The notes: generated by a model from the letters alone, not told the origin. 64,000 bases of DNA from Kitasatospora acidiphila (GCF_006636205.1 NZ_VIGB01000003.1:5012501-5076500); one strand, 5' to 3'. Shown: positions 1 to 8,383, counted from the stretch's first letter. Made by a program: numbers and translations.

Positions 1-734
1 GGCTCCGCCACGACGTTCGGGGTGCTGAGGCAGCGCGGGCAGAGCGCACCGGAGTGAGGCACCGGCGCGCGGCAGCCAGCGCACCTCGGGACGGTGGTCG
101 GGGCCGCCGGGGGCTCGGGCGGGATCTTGTCGACCAGCCGCTTCCGGACGAACGGGCCCGGTGCGGAGACGCTGTGCGGCAGGTCGTTGGTCAGCACGTG
201 CAGGAACTGCTCCAGCGTCACGCGCCGGGCGAACCATTCGGCGGCGAGCGGTTCCAGCGCCTCGCAGTCCTTGGCGGAGAGCATCAGCTTGGCGTCGGCG
301 TTGCCCAGCTCGGCCAGCGCGCGGTAGGCCTCCGAGCGCGGCGGCGGGCCGGGTTCGGGGGGCGTGGTGCCGCCGGTGCGGCGGCTGTTCACGAAGCTCT
401 GCCACCAGGATTCGGTGCGCGGAGTGCGGGAGAAGAACGTGCGCCGCACCCACCGGGTGACGCCTTCGCCGGCCTTCTCGATCTCCCGATGCAGGTACCC
501 GGCCTCGCACAGCGCCGTCAGGGCCTTCCGCACCGCCTGCTGCCCGTAACGGGGTTGTTCGCGGGCCAGGGTCTTGATGTCGATCGCCGCGCCCTCGGGC
601 AGCCGGTCGATGAAGTGTGCGAGATACGCCTCGCGCTCGGGCAGATGCGCGAAGTCTGCTGCATTTCTCGGGTGTTGGGACGGCGCGGTGCGCTTTCCGA
701 AGCCGGGAGCAGCGCTAGGGTAGGAACTAGCCAC
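1..734 (-). CDS. HTH regulator with C-terminal zinc ribbon (3' end off window)
   Basis: The reverse strand reads as one open frame of 244 codons from a GTG at 734 to the window edge; a stop lies nine codons upstream of that GTG. Residues about 30-95 look like a winged-helix domain of the MarR-like kind (IDIKTLAREQPRYGQQAVRK, then a wing followed by a TRWVRRTFF strand). Near the end of the visible part there is a CAGC...CPRC pair, which looks like a zinc ribbon. Proteins with this plan are common and uncharacterised in Streptomyces. The role as a DNA-binding regulator is inferred from the fold alone. No strong ribosome binding site precedes the GTG. The protein is incomplete here, so its full length is unknown. 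Confidence 0.65.
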   Translation of the reverse strand, partial: MASSYPSAAPGFGKRTAPSQHPRNAADFAHLPEREAYLAHFIDRLPEGAAIDIKTLAREQPRYGQQAVRKALTALCEAGYLHREIEKAGEGVTRWVRRTFFSRTPRTESWWQSFVNSRRTGGTTPPEPGPPPRSEAYRALAELGNADAKLMLSAKDCEALEPLAAEWFARRVTLEQFLHVLTNDLPHSVSAPGPFVRKRLVDKIPPEPPAAPTTVPRCAGCRAPVPHSGALCPRCLSTPNVVAE

Positions 735-1045
735 GGATCGGCCTTTACAGTTAGACGATCATGTCGGTCAGACCCTCGTCAGGCGTCGCGAGCGCCTACG
801 GGGGTCGATTTTTTGCCCTCTGCGGCGAACCGTACACGCCGACGCGCCCTGTAGCCAATTGCTGACGATAAGTCATATTCACTGTTCAGAGCGGAGTTTG
901 GCGCAAGGGGTGGGTGGGTGGGAGAGAGCCACCCGCCGTTCGTTAGTAGGGAGCACTCGGCGCCCGAAGCTCAACGCTCGGGTGGCGAACAGCCGAGCAT
1001 GCGAGCACTGTCCACGGCCCTGTGGACAGACCGGACAGCGGCAAT
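735..1045. other. Intergenic stretch without a supported gene
   Basis: No frame here shows protein-like composition. The stretch lies between the start of the leftward HTH gene and the end of the leftward PQQ-repeat remnant. The only structure I see is the hairpin at 1008-1029, plus a locally AT-richer patch near 850-890 that could hold a promoter for the HTH gene. Confidence 0.5.
1008..1029 (-). terminator. Hairpin downstream of PQQ remnant
   Basis: An 8-bp perfect inverted repeat (CTGTCCAC / GTGGACAG) with a 6-nt loop sits 17 bases past the stop of the leftward PQQ remnant. It is a plausible terminator without a U-tract, as is usual in high-GC actinomycetes. An operator role cannot be excluded. 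Confidence 0.35.
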
Positions 1046-1440
1046 TCACGCCGGGCAGGTGTCCCCGTTCTCGCCGTCGATCAGGAGCAGCTGGTCCTGA
1101 TCGTCGACCCGGCCGAGCACCAGCAGCTGTTCGCCGGACGGCACAACATCGCGATAGAGAAAGGCCTTTGACCAGAGCAACCGGCCGTCCCTGGGTAGAC
1201 GTGCTCGCCCTGGGGGATGCGGTCCACGGCCCGCCACCGCACCTGCCCGGTGGTGGCGTCCAGCGCGGTCGGCTGCCCGTCGACCAGCAGCAGCACCGTG
1301 TCCCCGGCGATCACCGGCGAGCCGAGGCTGCTGGCGGGCGCGCCCAGCGTCCAGAGCCCGGAGACCGGGTCGCGGCGGGTGCGGACGGGTACGGCGTCGG
1401 CGATCACGCGCCACTCCCCGTCGCGGCCATGCGGGTGCCT
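1046..1440 (-). pseudogene. PQQ-binding-like beta-propeller protein, truncated and frameshifted
   Basis: Two reverse frames together give the C-terminal end of a beta-propeller protein of the PQQ-repeat (BamB-like) kind. The first carries the repeat-type strings LGSPVIAGDTVLLLVDG and ALDATTGQVRW; the second carries GRLLWSKAFLYRD and LLLIDGENGD and then stops at 1046. They join if one C is restored in the CCC run at about 1193-1195. Even after that repair there is no start codon and no N-terminal half: recognisable sequence fades near 1440. I read it as the tail of a formerly larger extracytoplasmic or kinase-linked propeller. The upstream boundary is approximate. Confidence 0.55.
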
Positions 1441-1608
1441 GCGGCGGCAGAACTGCTCCTGGTGCTGGCGTTTTCCGACGGCCACTCCGTCTCCGGGCAG
1501 CTACTCGGTATCACGGGCGGCGTCGGCGCCTTGGGAGCGCTGATACTTGCTGCGGGCTACCGCATCCAGCGGCTGGAGCAGCCCTCCCGGGAACAGCGCG
1601 GCAGCTGA
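1438..1608 (+). CDS. Possible small one-helix membrane peptide
   Basis: From an ATG at 1438 a 56-residue peptide can be read, with a Gly/Ala/Leu-rich stretch near residues 26-44 (GITGGVGALGALILAAGY) followed by a basic, polar tail. It could be a small membrane protein or the tail of a lost gene. There is no convincing ribosome binding site and I recognise no family. The same bases begin the reverse-strand PQQ remnant, so this may be a chance frame. Confidence 0.2.
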   Translation, partial: PAAAELLLVLAFSDGHSVSGQLLGITGGVGALGALILAAGYRIQRLEQPSREQRGS

Positions 1609-1621
1609 ACCCTCGCTTCAC

Positions 1622-1834
1622 TCAACGCCGACGGCGCCGGGGGAACAGCATGCTGAGCGTCCCGAACACCAGCCCTCCGAACAGCAGCCCGCCCCACGGC
1701 ACGACGCTGACCGGCTGATGCGTCACCATCGTGCACGTGAGGATGGCGAGGCCGCCGTTCACCACGAAGATGGCGAAGTTGCGGAGCCAGCGCCACCCGC
1801 TGGGGCGGTCTATCTCTCGGATCACAGCGGGCAT
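1622..1834 (-). CDS. Small two-helix membrane protein
   Basis: A 70-residue protein with two predicted membrane segments (about residues 15-34 and 44-62) and an Arg-rich C-terminus (PRRRRR), which fits a cytoplasmic tail. The composition is typical of real streptomycete membrane peptides and the frame is clean from start to stop. It lies just downstream of the DUF397 gene on the same strand. No family is recognised and no function is proposed. Confidence 0.5.
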   Translation of the reverse strand: MPAVIREIDRPSGWRWLRNFAIFVVNGGLAILTCTMVTHQPVSVVPWGGLLFGGLVFGTLSMLFPRRRRR

Positions 1835-1919
1835 TGTGCACCCTCCGGCACTCCGCCACCAGTGGGTGCGGTGGCACTGATCGCGGCGGTGACCTGCCGA
1901 AACCGTCCAGTCACAGCGC

Positions 1920-2177
1920 CTACGCCGCCGAGGCGCGGAGCTCGGGTGCGGAGGCGGCGAACGCGGCCCAGGCGGCGGGGGAGAAGGAGAGGTGCGGGCC
2001 GGCCTTGTCCTTGGAGTCGCGGATGTGGACGGTGGTGGGGTGGGCGGCTATCTCGACGCAGTTGCCGCCCTCACTGTCGCTGTAGCTGGACTTCCGCCAG
2101 TCGAGGGCGACTTCGATGCAGTCGTCGCCAGCGCTGGTGCTGTAGCTGGACTTGCACCATGTCAGTTCGGTACTCAC
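1920..2177 (-). CDS. DUF397 protein with a duplicated motif
   Basis: An 85-residue DUF397 protein. The hallmark W(C/R)KSSYS...C(I/V)E motif appears twice, as WCKSSYSTSAGDDCIEVA near residue 7 and WRKSSYSDSEGGNCVEIA near residue 27, followed once by the family tail VHIRDSKD and SPAAWAAF. DUF397 proteins are small partners of HTH-DUF5753 regulators in actinomycete development and antibiotic control (the WhiJ/AbaA type loci). The GTG start overlaps the stop of the upstream HTH gene (GTGA), so the two are translationally coupled. The doubled motif suggests an internal duplication of the first strand region. Confidence 0.9.
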   Translation of the reverse strand: MSTELTWCKSSYSTSAGDDCIEVALDWRKSSYSDSEGGNCVEIAAHPTTVHIRDSKDKAGPHLSFSPAAWAAFAASAPELRASAA

Positions 2178-2986
2178 AACGCCTCCGCCATCGTGCTGAT
2201 AAATCGGGCCGAGTCCTCAACCCCGAGGGCCTGCATCCGGATCATGCCATGGCGTTGAGTCAGGACGCTCAGCCTTTCGGCGTCAGTAGACAGCATCCCG
2301 CTTTCGTGGCCTTCCACATAGGCGTAGTGCTGGTGCTCAGGGGTCTCAAGCAGGATGAACGGACCCGCCAATGCCGAGTGGGCGCCCCGTCCGACCGGCA
2401 GAACCTGGATGCTGACGTTCCTGAGCTTGCCCACCGCCAGCAAGTGGTGGAACTGGTTCTTCATCACCTCCTCCCCGCCGACCAGGGTGCGCAGCGCAGC
2501 CTCGTAGATGACGAACCCGAAGAGTGCGGGTGGGTTGCGGGTCAGCTTTCCTTGGCGCTCGATTCGGGCCGCTACTCGTTCGTCGAGCACGTCATCGCTG
2601 AATGGCGGACAGTGATCCGCCATCAGTGCCTGTGCGTAGGCTGGTGTCTGTAGCAGCCCAGGGATCAGCAGCGCCGAGTAGGCGTGCAGAGCGATCGCCT
2701 CGTCCTCTACCGCCATGAACTCCTTGGCATGGCTCGGGAACTTCTCCGGCTTCAGAAACGCCGTCGCCGCCAGCAGCATCCCCCGCGCATCGCAAAGGGT
2801 TTCGCCCGCGTTCAGCAACGTATAGGTCGGCCGCCGCCGACCCAGCTCCATGGACTTCACGGTCTCCAGGTCGTAGTTCGACTCTTCAGCCAACTGCTCC
2901 CTGCTGACCCCGCTGCGCTCGCGCCACAGCTTCACCTGGTTCCCGCAGTACCGCCATGCCATCGGACGCTCAGCGTTCGCACCCAT
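2174..2986 (-). CDS. HTH regulator with DUF5753 (WhiJ-like)
   Basis: A 270-residue protein. Residues about 15-70 form an XRE-type helix-turn-helix (LWRERSGVSREQLAEESNYD, then a second helix with VKSMELGRRRPT). The remainder matches the DUF5753 effector domain, with family signatures YSALLIPGLLQTPAYA, ERVAARIERQ and IQVLPVGRGAH. The ATG at 2986 starts the protein exactly at the usual family N-terminus; the frame stays open further upstream but that part lacks homology. WhiJ-type proteins act as repressors of differentiation genes in S. coelicolor. The gene is coupled to the DUF397 gene and faces the ATP-binding protein gene at 3159, giving the classical triad. Confidence 0.92.
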   Translation of the reverse strand: MGANAERPMAWRYCGNQVKLWRERSGVSREQLAEESNYDLETVKSMELGRRRPTYTLLNAGETLCDARGMLLAATAFLKPEKFPSHAKEFMAVEDEAIALHAYSALLIPGLLQTPAYAQALMADHCPPFSDDVLDERVAARIERQGKLTRNPPALFGFVIYEAALRTLVGGEEVMKNQFHHLLAVGKLRNVSIQVLPVGRGAHSALAGPFILLETPEHQHYAYVEGHESGMLSTDAERLSVLTQRHGMIRMQALGVEDSARFISTMAEAL

Positions 2987-3158
2987 CACAGCACCCCCAG
3001 AAGACTCGGCGGGTACGCCACAGGTACACGCACGATCTGGACCCAGCTTGCCACTCCCGAAGGCTACGGCCGGTCCATCACCGTAGGAGCTGCAATAGCC
3101 GGATTGCACCCTGTACGGGTGAGCGCCCGGCCTCCTCTGCGTGCCCCCAAGGACCCTG

Positions 3159-3587
3159 ATGCCCAATCAGCCCTTCACCACCACCGTCTCCTTCTCCCCC
3201 CGCGCTCCCCGCAGCGTCGGCCGCGCCCGGCACGCCTTCCGGGCCGATGCCGACGCCTGGGGCATCCCCGAGGACATCGCCGACACGGCGGAACTGCTCC
3301 TCTCCGAGCTCCTCACCAACGCCTGCCGCTACGCCAAGTACCCTCCCGGCCGCGACATCTCCGCCACCTGGACCCTCGCCCCCACCACCGGCCTCCTCCG
3401 CATCGAGGTCTCGGACGCCAACCGCCGCCTCCCCAAGCCTCGCCAGGCCACCGCCGACGACGAGGCCGGCCGCGGCCTGGAGATCCTCGACGCCCTCGCC
3501 GCCGCCTGGGGCACGGACGTCCGCCCGTACGGGATCGGCAAAACGGTCTGGTGCGAGCTCAAGCTGCCGACCAGCCTCACCACTTGA
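3159..3587 (+). CDS. ATP-binding protein, RsbW-like anti-sigma kinase fold
   Basis: A 142-residue protein of the HATPase_c (GHKL) fold seen in anti-sigma factors and streptomycete 'ATP-binding proteins'. The N-box is LLLSELLTNACRYA (about residues 47-60), followed by IEVSDAN (DxxxN, G1) and GRGLEILDALAAAWG (G2). The chosen ATG at 3159 has AAGGA five bases upstream; a GTG 18 bases earlier lacks a site. It is divergent from the DUF5753/DUF397 pair, the standard arrangement of WhiJ-like loci, where the three products are thought to act in one regulatory circuit. The target sigma factor is unknown. Confidence 0.9.
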   Translation: MPNQPFTTTVSFSPRAPRSVGRARHAFRADADAWGIPEDIADTAELLLSELLTNACRYAKYPPGRDISATWTLAPTTGLLRIEVSDANRRLPKPRQATADDEAGRGLEILDALAAAWGTDVRPYGIGKTVWCELKLPTSLTT

Positions 3588-3632
3588 GTGATGAGGCTGG
3601 TCGGCAGCGCGAAGTCGGGTGCTCCGGACCGC

Positions 3633-4256
3633 CTACCGACTCGACGTCGGAGTCGGCGCCGGTTGGTCGCTCGACCAGAACGGGTCGTCGTACTTCGGGA
3701 TCATGTCCGGGTTTCCGTTGGACATGGTCGGCTGCGGAGTGGGGGTGCCGAACGGGTCTCGGCCGCGGATCACCGGGATAGGGCTGACACTGGCCTCGAA
3801 GGCGATGTTGTCGGCGGCGCCGACGGTGAGGCTGATGCTTGAACCGTCCGGTGTATCGGCGAACATCGCCGGCTGGTTGGGGTTGACCCGGGCGATGTGG
3901 TAGCCCTTGGCCTTCCAGCTGCGCTCCAGGAGTCCAAGCAATGCCCCGAACTTGGCCTTGGAGACCTTGGTCATGATGTACCGGTCCTGCGAGGCGGTCG
4001 CGTAGCCGCCGTCCTGTTCGGTCGAGTTCGGCCAGGCGTCCCAGTACTTCAGCGGCGGCTTGACGTCGGACATCGAATCGTCGAGCAGCGCCTTCAGCTT
4101 TTGTACGGCCTGGTCAGGAGTCATCAGTGGCCCCTTCGAGGGAGTTCCCAGGTGTGTCCCGGTGATGGAGGAAGAGCAGGAGGCGGCGCCCAGAGCCATA
4201 GCGAGCACGGTGGCCGTGATGCCGAGCGTGCGCGCGAATCGGCTCGTGTGGATCAT
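3633..4256 (-). CDS. Lipoprotein, third gene of WXG-hydrolase operon
   Basis: A 207-residue exported protein. The N-terminus has a basic start, a hydrophobic core (ITATVLAMALGA) and a lipobox-like AASC, placing the lipidated Cys near residue 27. The mature part is about 180 residues with no family I recognise; it ends in a Pro/Ser/Thr-rich tail (PAPTPTSSR). The ATG overlaps the stop of the hydrolase gene (ATGA), so the two are translated together. In position it resembles an immunity or partner protein for the hydrolase, which is inference from context only. A longer in-frame extension upstream is rejected because it would bury the signal peptide. Confidence 0.8.
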   Translation of the reverse strand: MIHTSRFARTLGITATVLAMALGAASCSSSITGTHLGTPSKGPLMTPDQAVQKLKALLDDSMSDVKPPLKYWDAWPNSTEQDGGYATASQDRYIMTKVSKAKFGALLGLLERSWKAKGYHIARVNPNQPAMFADTPDGSSISLTVGAADNIAFEASVSPIPVIRGRDPFGTPTPQPTMSNGNPDMIPKYDDPFWSSDQPAPTPTSSR

Positions 4257-6007
4257 CGCCCGGCCTCTCGGTTTACGTTGTTGTACTGGCCCGCCACGAT
4301 TTGGCCGATGTTGTCGATCGAGTCCTTGGTGGCAGCGTCGGCAGGCGAATTCGGATTGGTCATGTAGTTGGAATGCGAGTCGAACGACAATGGGAGGCCA
4401 TCTGCCACATCGAACCGCTGGGCACCGAATTGCGCACTGGCTGGATCGGTGCCAAACCACAACTGGTGAGGATCTGCCTGATTGTAGAGCCAGTCGGTGC
4501 CGGGTACGAGGGCTGGTGCGAGCGGCGGGAGAGCGACCGCGACGGCGCCGTCGACGCCGGTTTCGGTTTTCGAGGGCAGGTGCGTCACCGGATCGTTCTG
4601 GGCGGCGCCGACCCAGACGTGGCTCGGGTCGACGTTGAGTTGGGATGCCTTGTCCGCTCCGGTACCAGGGCTGCCGACCAGGATGATGTCGTCCGCCCCA
4701 GTTCCGCCAGGTTGCTGTGCAGCCAGGCCCACTGTGGTGGAACCGTAGCTGTGGCCGAGCGCAGTGAGGTGCGCCGGCGCACCCTCATGGGTCGCGCGAA
4801 GCCCGTTGAGGAACTGGTCGTAGGACACAGCGCCACTTTGGGCCCGGTCGGATGACAACACTTCCGCCGGTCGGGTGTCCCCGTCTGCCAGCTTGTCCAG
4901 GCCGGGTGGCGGATCGTAGCCGAGCCAGACCATGGATGCAGTCGTGGCGTTCGGGTCCGCCTTCGTCGCGGACAGCCAGACGTTGTAGGCACGGTCGGCG
5001 TCTTTGCCGCCTACCGACGAGAGCGTCGTACCGAGCCCGGGCACGTAGGCGCTGACATTCTGGGCGGTATCCGGGTTGCCGTAGGAGAGGATGCCGCGTC
5101 CCTGGCCTTGGTCACCGACACCGATGAGGAGGGCCGGTGGCTGCTTACCCGCGTTCTGGTCCAACTTCGCCTGAATCGCGTTGAAGCCATCGAGCTTGAC
5201 CTTGTCGTCGGCCGACAGGGGCTGCTTCTGCTGGTACTGGTTGATCAGGTTGGTCAGGTTGATCCGGTTCGCCTGGTCCCGGGCGAGCGACGGTATCCCG
5301 TCGCGGTTGCCTATGAGATCCGGGTGGGTCTTGATCAGGCGCTGCTGCTCGTCCGGCGTGAGTCGGTTCCACCAGGTGAGGACATCGGCGGGCTTCGAGT
5401 CCTTCCCCGGGAACCCAGCCGAGAGCAGGTCCGTCCCCGCCTGGGTGACCGTGCCCAGGTCCTTCTGGGCCTGGGTGGTGTCGAGGCCGGTGCCGGTACG
5501 GGCCCGCTGGGTCAGGTCGTCGAGCAGCTTGGCGATCCGCGCGTCAGCGGTCGTCGCCTCGGTGACGGCGTCGCTGATCCGGTTGGCGATGTCCTTGCCT
5601 TGCTGCGGCGTGTTGTAGTCCGGGTCCTTCCGTTCGGCTGCGGCTGGCGGAGGCCAGGTGACCGTCCCGTCGTTCGCCACGGTGAAGCCCCCGTTCTGCG
5701 CGTCCTGCAGGGCTTCCTGGAGTTTGGACTGGGCCAGCCGGAAGCTGTCGGCTGCCTCGCGCAGCAGGGCACCCATCGCCGACATCTCGGTGTGTGCCGC
5801 GTCGAGCCGGTTGCTGGTGTTCTGCAACGAGGTGTTGGCCGCGCCGGCGGCTGTGCCGATCCACCGGTTGTCGAAGATGTGCTTGACAACCTGGGAGTTC
5901 AGCTGGTCGACATGACCCTGGAATGCTGCAGCGAGCTTGTCGTAGGCCGCGGCGACCGAGTCCAGCGGGCCGAGATCGGCTTCACGCAGTTCAGCAAGGC
6001 TGACCAT
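4253..6007 (-). CDS. WXG100-like domain plus DUF1023 alpha/beta hydrolase
   Basis: A 584-residue protein. Residues 1-105 are helical and carry the WxG turn (DNRWIGTAAGAA, near residue 50), the mark of type VII (ESX) secretion substrates. A charged helical linker follows. The C-terminal part is an alpha/beta hydrolase of the DUF1023 family, with the nucleophile elbow GHSYG (Ser420) and the following strand IILVGSPGTGAD. DUF1023 hydrolases are common in actinobacteria; the substrate is unknown. The start codon shares one base with the upstream stop (TGATG), and the lipoprotein gene overlaps its end. The fusion suggests a secreted esterase or lipase, possibly a toxin. No ESX core genes lie in this window. 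Confidence 0.88.
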   Translation of the reverse strand: MVSLAELREADLGPLDSVAAAYDKLAAAFQGHVDQLNSQVVKHIFDNRWIGTAAGAANTSLQNTSNRLDAAHTEMSAMGALLREAADSFRLAQSKLQEALQDAQNGGFTVANDGTVTWPPPAAAERKDPDYNTPQQGKDIANRISDAVTEATTADARIAKLLDDLTQRARTGTGLDTTQAQKDLGTVTQAGTDLLSAGFPGKDSKPADVLTWWNRLTPDEQQRLIKTHPDLIGNRDGIPSLARDQANRINLTNLINQYQQKQPLSADDKVKLDGFNAIQAKLDQNAGKQPPALLIGVGDQGQGRGILSYGNPDTAQNVSAYVPGLGTTLSSVGGKDADRAYNVWLSATKADPNATTASMVWLGYDPPPGLDKLADGDTRPAEVLSSDRAQSGAVSYDQFLNGLRATHEGAPAHLTALGHSYGSTTVGLAAQQPGGTGADDIILVGSPGTGADKASQLNVDPSHVWVGAAQNDPVTHLPSKTETGVDGAVAVALPPLAPALVPGTDWLYNQADPHQLWFGTDPASAQFGAQRFDVADGLPLSFDSHSNYMTNPNSPADAATKDSIDNIGQIVAGQYNNVNREAGR

Positions 6008-6360
6008 CAGTTACCTGCCGAGGGGTACGGGGCCCCGGCGGGGCCGGGGAACGCATTCGCCGCGTTTGTGTCCGTGTTGCGGTACGAGGCTGCTGTCTTG
6101 GTCAACTTGTCGCCGACGCCGTCGACTTCGGTGCCCAAGGCGCGCAGGCAGTCCTCCCAGGCGGATGTGCAACTGCTCAGTGAGCCGGCGGTCTGCCAGC
6201 CGAGTAGGCCTCCGACGGCATCATCGGACGGCTGCTGGATGGTCTTCAACTCGTTCGGTATCGCTGCGCCGGTGTCGTGGGCGACCTTCGCCGCCGCATC
6301 CAGATCACTCGGGTCGACAGCGAACGTTGTCCCGCCTCCGCCAGCGCTCGCGCTAACCAT
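6007..6360 (-). CDS. WXG100-like small protein, first gene of operon
   Basis: A 117-residue, mostly helical protein without a signal peptide. It has a helical hairpin look (DPSDLDAAAKVAHDTGAA, then a second helix from about residue 60), a Trp-containing turn region (LLGWQTAGSL) and a Gly/Pro/Asn-rich tail. This matches the small WXG/EspC-like partners that precede type VII substrates. Two Cys residues (SSCTSAWEDC) are unusual for the family. The ATG is preceded by a purine run (GGGGGG) at good spacing. It is the promoter-proximal gene of a tightly coupled three-gene leftward operon with the hydrolase and the lipoprotein. Confidence 0.75.
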   Translation of the reverse strand: MVSASAGGGGTTFAVDPSDLDAAAKVAHDTGAAIPNELKTIQQPSDDAVGGLLGWQTAGSLSSCTSAWEDCLRALGTEVDGVGDKLTKTAASYRNTDTNAANAFPGPAGAPYPSAGN

Positions 6361-6597
6361 GGTCCCCCCTTGGAGTTTGCGACTTTGGCCCGGGCATCAC
6401 TCACAGCATCGAATGTCGATCTTACTGTAATGATGAAAATCTTATTCGCCTATGGCGGTGGGCTGGCGGTCAGGCACTCCGGATCCTCGGTTCAGCGTCC
6501 AGCCCCGTTCGACTCGGTGGCGGGCAACAGTCACCTGCATGGGCCTGGCTGTCCGAATCAAGTAGGCCAACTGTCATGCCACTTGATCCGGCAGGCG

Positions 6598-6810
6598 CTA
6601 CCGGGCCGAGTAGGTCTTCAAGCTGACGGCCCGTCCGGAGCCCTTTGTGCGGATCTCGGCGGCCACCGCCTTGTCCACCGGAACCACCACCCGGTCCCCG
6701 GCCGGCAGCCGGACCAGGCCGCCGATGGGGGTGCGGTGGACGACCTGCTGCGAGGCGCCGGGGGCCGGGGTGTCGTAGACCAGGTGGACGACGCGCAGGG
6801 CGATCGGCAC
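6598..6810 (-). CDS. Short conserved-looking fragment, no recognised family
   Basis: Seventy residues from a GTG at 6810; the same open frame continues upstream with coding-like sequence (SRFTPFTAVGLHNPHP) for about 28 more codons, up to the end of the DJ-1/AraC gene, but without a start codon. The protein is beta-rich and positively charged at the end (SLKTYSAR). I suspect either a small protein using a rare start just past the regulator's stop or the tail of a gene whose front was lost. No function is proposed. Confidence 0.35.
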   Translation of the reverse strand: MPIALRVVHLVYDTPAPGASQQVVHRTPIGGLVRLPAGDRVVVPVDKAVAAEIRTKGSGRAVSLKTYSAR

Positions 6811-6896
6811 GGGGTGCGGGTTGTGGAGGCCGACCGCGGTGAACGGGGTGAACCGGCTGACCGCCCTGCCTTCCTCGACGCGCAGCCGCTCGTGCC

Positions 6897-7802
6897 CTAC
6901 GCCCGTGCGCGCAGGCGGCGCAGCATCCGGGCGTCCTGGAACCCGACCGCAAGCGCCGCCGATTCGCTGGTCGCGCCGTGCGAGATGAGGTGCTCGGCGC
7001 GTTCGAGGCGCAGCTCCTGCTGGTAGCGCAGTGGGGTCAGGCCGGTGGCCGCGGTGAAGCGGCGGGTGAGGGTCCGTTCGCTGACTCCGGCGGCGGTGGA
7101 CAGGTCGGACAGGCTCAGCTTGTTGGTGAAGCGGGTGTCGATCAGATCCTGGACCCGGTGAACCGCGTCGACGAGATGGGCCCGGTGGCGGAGCATGGCG
7201 CTGGCCTGCCGCTCGTCGCCGTTGCGGCGGGCGTAGACCACCATGGAGCGGGCGATCCGGGCGGCGGCCGACGGCCCGTGCCGGACCGCCACGAGGTGCA
7301 GCGCGAGGTCGATGCCGCTGGCGATGCCGGCGGAGGTGACGACGCGGTCGTCCACCACGTACAGCACGTCGGGGACGACGCTCGCCCGCGGATAGCGCGC
7401 GGCGAGCTCGTCCTGCACTTCGTGGTGGGTGGTGCAGCGGCGGCCGTCCAGCAGCCCGGCCCGCCCGAGCGCGTCCGCACCGGAGCAGACGCTGGCGACG
7501 GTGCCGCCCGCCGCGTGGTGGGCGGCCAGCCGCTGCAGCGTGTCCGGGGTGAGGGCGCCGCTGCCGCCCAGGGTGGGCGAGCGCCAGCCGGGGACCACGA
7601 CCAGGTCGTCGGCGGTGAGGGCCGGCCAGCTGGTGTCGGCCCGCAGCGTGACGCCCTGGGCCGATGGGACGTCCTCCTGCTCGGCCACGTAGCCGATCTC
7701 GTACCCGTGGCCGAGGTCGGCCGCCGTCGAGAACACCTGGGCGGGCCCGGCCAGGTCCAGCAGGTGCAGCTGCGGGACGAGCAGGAAGACGACGCGCGTC
7801 AC
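6897..7802 (-). CDS. DJ-1/PfpI-domain AraC family regulator (GlxA type)
   Basis: A 301-residue regulator. Residues 1-180 form a DJ-1/PfpI (class I glutamine amidotransferase-like) domain with the elbow VCSGADALG (Cys106). Residues about 210-301 are the two AraC-type helix-turn-helix motifs (LSDLSTAAGVSERTLTRRF and SESAALAVGFQDARMLRR). Such proteins sense small metabolites through the N-terminal domain. The GTG start overlaps the stop of the upstream cysteine hydrolase gene (GTGA), so the two are co-translated and the regulator probably controls, or is induced by a substrate of, that hydrolase. Confidence 0.92.
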   Translation of the reverse strand: MTRVVFLLVPQLHLLDLAGPAQVFSTAADLGHGYEIGYVAEQEDVPSAQGVTLRADTSWPALTADDLVVVPGWRSPTLGGSGALTPDTLQRLAAHHAAGGTVASVCSGADALGRAGLLDGRRCTTHHEVQDELAARYPRASVVPDVLYVVDDRVVTSAGIASGIDLALHLVAVRHGPSAAARIARSMVVYARRNGDERQASAMLRHRAHLVDAVHRVQDLIDTRFTNKLSLSDLSTAAGVSERTLTRRFTAATGLTPLRYQQELRLERAEHLISHGATSESAALAVGFQDARMLRRLRARA

Positions 7803-8383
7803 GATCCGGTCAGCTCCTTGACGGTGGCGATGGTGGCGAAGCGGCCCGCGAGCGCGTACTCGGTGCGGGCGATGATCTCGTCCGTGGTGAGGGTGCGCGG
7901 GTCGGCGAGGATCTCGTCCATGGTGCGGTCGGCCGGCGCGTCCCGGTGCGGGATGGGGTTGGTCGCGGTCGCGTCGGTGACGAAGGTGACGTCGTAGCCG
8001 AGGTCGAACGCGACCCGCGCGGTCGTCTCGCAGCACTGCTCGGTGCGGATGCCGCTGATCAGGAGGTGGTTGATGCCGCGCTGGGTGAGGAGCTGCTGCA
8101 GGTTGGTGGTGGTGAAGGCGTTGTGCGAGCTCTTGGTGATGATCGGCTCGCGGTCGGCCGGGACCAGGCCCTCGATCGGGCGGACGTGGCCGAGCGCCGG
8201 GTCGAACACCGTGCCGGTGTCCGGCTCGGCGTGCATCACCCAGACGACGAGGTCGCCCTTGGCCCTCGCGGCCTCCACCAGGCGGTTCACCTGGGCGACG
8301 ATATCGGGGTTGGAGACGGCGGCCCAGTCGGGGCGCTGGCGGAAGGACTCCTGGACGTCGATCACGATGAGTGCGCTGTTCAT
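7799..8383 (-). CDS. Isochorismatase-family cysteine hydrolase
   Basis: A 194-residue hydrolase of the isochorismatase-like superfamily. The catalytic triad is visible: Asp9 in IVIDVQ, Lys84 in TKSSHNAF and Cys117 in IRTEQCCE, with the usual cis-peptide region (SGIRTEQ) before it. Family members cleave nicotinamide, N-carbamoyl amines, isochorismate or similar; the sequence alone does not fix the substrate. It is the first gene of a two-gene leftward operon with the DJ-1/AraC regulator and starts at an ATG. Confidence 0.93.
   Translation of the reverse strand: MNSALIVIDVQESFRQRPDWAAVSNPDIVAQVNRLVEAARAKGDLVVWVMHAEPDTGTVFDPALGHVRPIEGLVPADREPIITKSSHNAFTTTNLQQLLTQRGINHLLISGIRTEQCCETTARVAFDLGYDVTFVTDATATNPIPHRDAPADRTMDEILADPRTLTTDEIIARTEYALAGRFATIATVKELTGS

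Noticed and set aside
54..854. A 266-codon forward frame at the window start
   Set aside because: It is the mirror of the reverse HTH/zinc-ribbon gene and has shadow-type Arg/Gly composition.
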